Assembly: GCA_030611115.1 (NCBI GenBank)
Contig: JAUWQK010000083.1
Coordinates: 1 to 6,806, forward strand
From: Deltaproteobacteria bacterium
Lineage (GTDB): Bacteria > Desulfobacterota > Desulfobacteria > Desulfobacterales > ETH-SRB1
DNA length: 6,806 bases
Direction: 5' to 3'
The translations under genes were made by a program, and so were the position numbers. The notes below the pieces were generated by a model that was not told the DNA's origin, searched no databases, and saw nothing but the letters and a program-made list of their open reading frames with translations. Position 1 is the stretch's first letter; each line of letters opens with the position of its first letter. Shown in pieces: positions 5,703 to 6,806 of this stretch.

Positions 5703-5830
5703 CTTAGCTTCTTATAAATATATACGCTTCAAGTATAATCACACCTGAAGCTCACGCCCTCAGCCGATTTGTTTCATAACGCTAAAATGTTACACAAAAA
5801 CTTAGCTCTTATAGCTCAACAGCTATCAAC
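5703..5830. repeat. Degenerate AGCT/GCTATA words and small hairpins in the yicC-remA spacer
   Basis: This 175-base spacer holds GCTTCA (5726-5731) facing TGAAGC (5746-5751), and ATAGCT (5811-5816) with AGCTAT (5821-5826) around a CAAC loop. ACTTAGCT at 5801-5808, followed soon by ATAGCT, resembles the spacer before yicC (ACTTAGCTGATAGCT at 4738-4752). The copies are degenerate and their limits are uncertain. Confidence 0.4.
5709..5739 (+). promoter_or_regulatory. Weak candidate promoter for the remA-gmk pair
   Basis: A perfect TATAAT -10 box at 5734-5739 lies about 125 bases before the remA-like start. No good -35 box accompanies it (best are TTCTTA at 5709 with a 19-base spacer and CTTATA at 5711 with 17). 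The long spacer before remA makes some promoter plausible. Confidence 0.25.
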
Positions 5831-5862
5831 CATGAGTTCGCTATAATAAAAAGGAAAAAAAT

Positions 5863-6123
5863 ATGAAACAGAAGTTGTTGAACATTGGTTTTGGAAGTAC
5901 TGTAGTTGCTGATCGAATTGTGGCTATTGTACAGCCCAATTCTGCTCCAATGAAGCGCCTTAGAGATGAAGCAAAAGATAATAAACGTCTTATAGACGCA
6001 ACCCAGGGGCGTAAAACCCGTGCCATGATTATCATGGACAGTAATCATGTTGTCCTTTCAGCTATACAGGCAGAAACAATATCACAGCGTTACACTATTC
6101 TTAAGGATTCAGACCTTGTATGA
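5863..6123 (+). CDS. remA: RemA family (DUF370) DNA-binding regulator
   Basis: This encodes 86 residues with AAGGA seven bases before the ATG. The protein opens [19 protein letters not shown] and continues with [16 protein letters not shown] (24-39), [18 protein letters not shown] (43-60) and [15 protein letters not shown] (62-76). It closely follows Bacillus subtilis RemA along its whole length. RemA there is a ring-forming DNA-binding protein that activates biofilm matrix and osmoprotection genes. Arg18 and Arg50, recalled as important for DNA binding in Bacillus, are present; the next position, Arg51 in Bacillus, is Lys51 here. The stop overlaps the gmk ATG (ATGA), implying translational coupling. 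The family call is sure; that it controls matrix genes in this Gram-negative is not shown. Confidence 0.92.
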   Translation: MKQKLLNIGFGSTVVADRIVAIVQPNSAPMKRLRDEAKDNKRLIDATQGRKTRAMIIMDSNHVVLSAIQAETISQRYTILKDSDLV

Positions 6124-6752
6124 ATGATCAGGGAATTAGCCAGGCTTGTTCAAACCATAAAGAAAAGATTTGCTGTAATGGCAATCTTTTTATCATATCG
6201 GCTCCATCAGGTGCCGGCAAAACAACCCTTTGCAAAGCCATTCTCGACCGGATTCCGAATCTGCTTTATTCGGTATCATACACAACAAGAAAGCCCAGAA
6301 ATGGAGAACAGAATGGAATCGACTATTACTTCTTAACAGAAGACGATTTTAAAAATAGAATAAAAAACGGCAAGTGGGCAGAGTGGGCGGAAGTTTATGG
6401 TAATTATTACGGCACGTCATCAGAATTTATTGATACGAGTTTAGCCTCTGGGCGTGACATACTCCTTGACATTGATTTTCAGGGCACATTACAGATTCTT
6501 GATAAATACCATGACAGTATAACCATCTTTATAATGCCGCCCTCATTAGATATTCTTAAGCTACGCCTTAAATCAAGAGGGACTGACAGCAAACATGTCA
6601 TTTCAAGGCGTATCGAGGTTGCAGAAAAAGAGATGAAAAACAAAGATTTTTACCGCCATGTAATTATCAATGATAAATTATCGGTTGCTGTTGCTGATCT
6701 GATATCCGTTATAGAGAAATACCGTACAGGGCAGAATAATAAATCACTTTAA
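6120..6752 (+). CDS. gmk: Guanylate kinase
   Basis: Guanylate kinase phosphorylates GMP to GDP with ATP in purine nucleotide metabolism, in the cytoplasm. The protein has 210 residues. The P-loop [11 protein letters not shown] is at 27-37, the GMP-binding segment [20 protein letters not shown] at 51-70, the [10 protein letters not shown] motif at 91-100, and DIDFQG at 117-122. RLKSRGTDS (139-147) belongs to the lid, followed by [12 protein letters not shown] (151-162). The N-terminus is about 18-20 residues longer than the usual start shortly before the [10 protein letters not shown] strand and contains Cys10, Cys18 and Cys19. No alternative ATG, GTG or TTG lies in frame inside this extension, and the ATG overlaps the remA stop in an ATGA, so the extension looks real. 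The order yicC-remA-gmk matches the Bacillus yloC-remA-gmk block. Confidence 0.97.
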   Translation: MNDQGISQACSNHKEKICCNGNLFIISAPSGAGKTTLCKAILDRIPNLLYSVSYTTRKPRNGEQNGIDYYFLTEDDFKNRIKNGKWAEWAEVYGNYYGTSSEFIDTSLASGRDILLDIDFQGTLQILDKYHDSITIFIMPPSLDILKLRLKSRGTDSKHVISRRIEVAEKEMKNKDFYRHVIINDKLSVAVADLISVIEKYRTGQNNKSL

Positions 6753-6770
6753 TAAAGGTAAAAGTTATCG

Positions 6771-6806
6771 AGTTAGCGCTCCTTCGGTGCGGGCATAAGT
6801 GCCTAA
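6771..6806. repeat. Hairpin repeat after gmk, related to the one at 4710-4737; cut by the window edge
   Basis: CGCTCC (6777-6782) pairs with GGTGCG (6786-6791) around a TTC loop with one T-T mismatch. The sequence TTAGCGCTCCTTCGGTGCGG aligns with the repeat at the end of the DUF4416 gene (CTAACGC, CCTTCGG, GCG in the same order, with single-base gaps). No T run follows within the window. No gene start is visible in the last 54 bases. Confidence 0.5.

Noticed and set aside
5842..5847. TATAAT box just before the remA SD
   Set aside because: Transcription would start at or after the ribosome binding site, and no -35 box is present.

Overview
The window comes from a Gram-negative, AT-rich bacterium. 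The protein set (LPS core enzymes beside a DUF4416 protein and a yicC-remA-gmk cluster) and the short-word intergenic repeats fit the Desulfobacterota, most likely Desulfobacterales. That placement is inference from protein style and gene order; no ribosomal RNA or other decisive marker is present.

Left part (1-1320, minus strand): a translationally coupled pair encoding a GT4 glycosyltransferase of the WaaG/RfaG type, followed with an ATGA overlap by the first 64 residues of a probable lipopolysaccharide (InaA/WaaP-type) kinase that runs off the left edge. A 218-bp divergent spacer follows, with a good sigma70-like promoter facing right and a weaker one facing left.

Middle left (1539-3634, plus strand): kdtA/waaA (Kdo transferase) and kdsB (CMP-Kdo synthetase). 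KdsB makes the activated sugar, KdtA places it on lipid A, and the divergent pair probably extends and phosphorylates the inner core, so positions 1-3634 form one LPS inner-core locus. The kdtA reading frame has no ATG, GTG or TTG at the expected N-terminus. The best start is an AUU codon at 1539, 8 nt behind a clean AGGAG ribosome binding site.

Gap 3635-4027: 393 bp with no gene, filled with short direct and inverted repeats (GGTTCA-type, GGCTGAA-type and a perfect 7-bp stem hairpin).

Right part (4028-6752, plus strand): a 57-codon Trm112/YcaR-like zinc-ribbon protein, a DUF4416 protein of unknown function, a YicC-family endoribonuclease, a RemA (DUF370) protein and guanylate kinase. The order yicC-remA-gmk is the same as in Bacillus (yloC-remA-gmk). 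Spacers here again carry palindromic repeats, and one of them seems to supply the last codons and stop of the DUF4416 gene.

No CRISPR array, transposase, rRNA or tRNA gene was seen. The genes are mostly conserved housekeeping or envelope genes. I do not see a new multi-gene system; the most notable points are the probable AUU start and the repeat-laden spacers.
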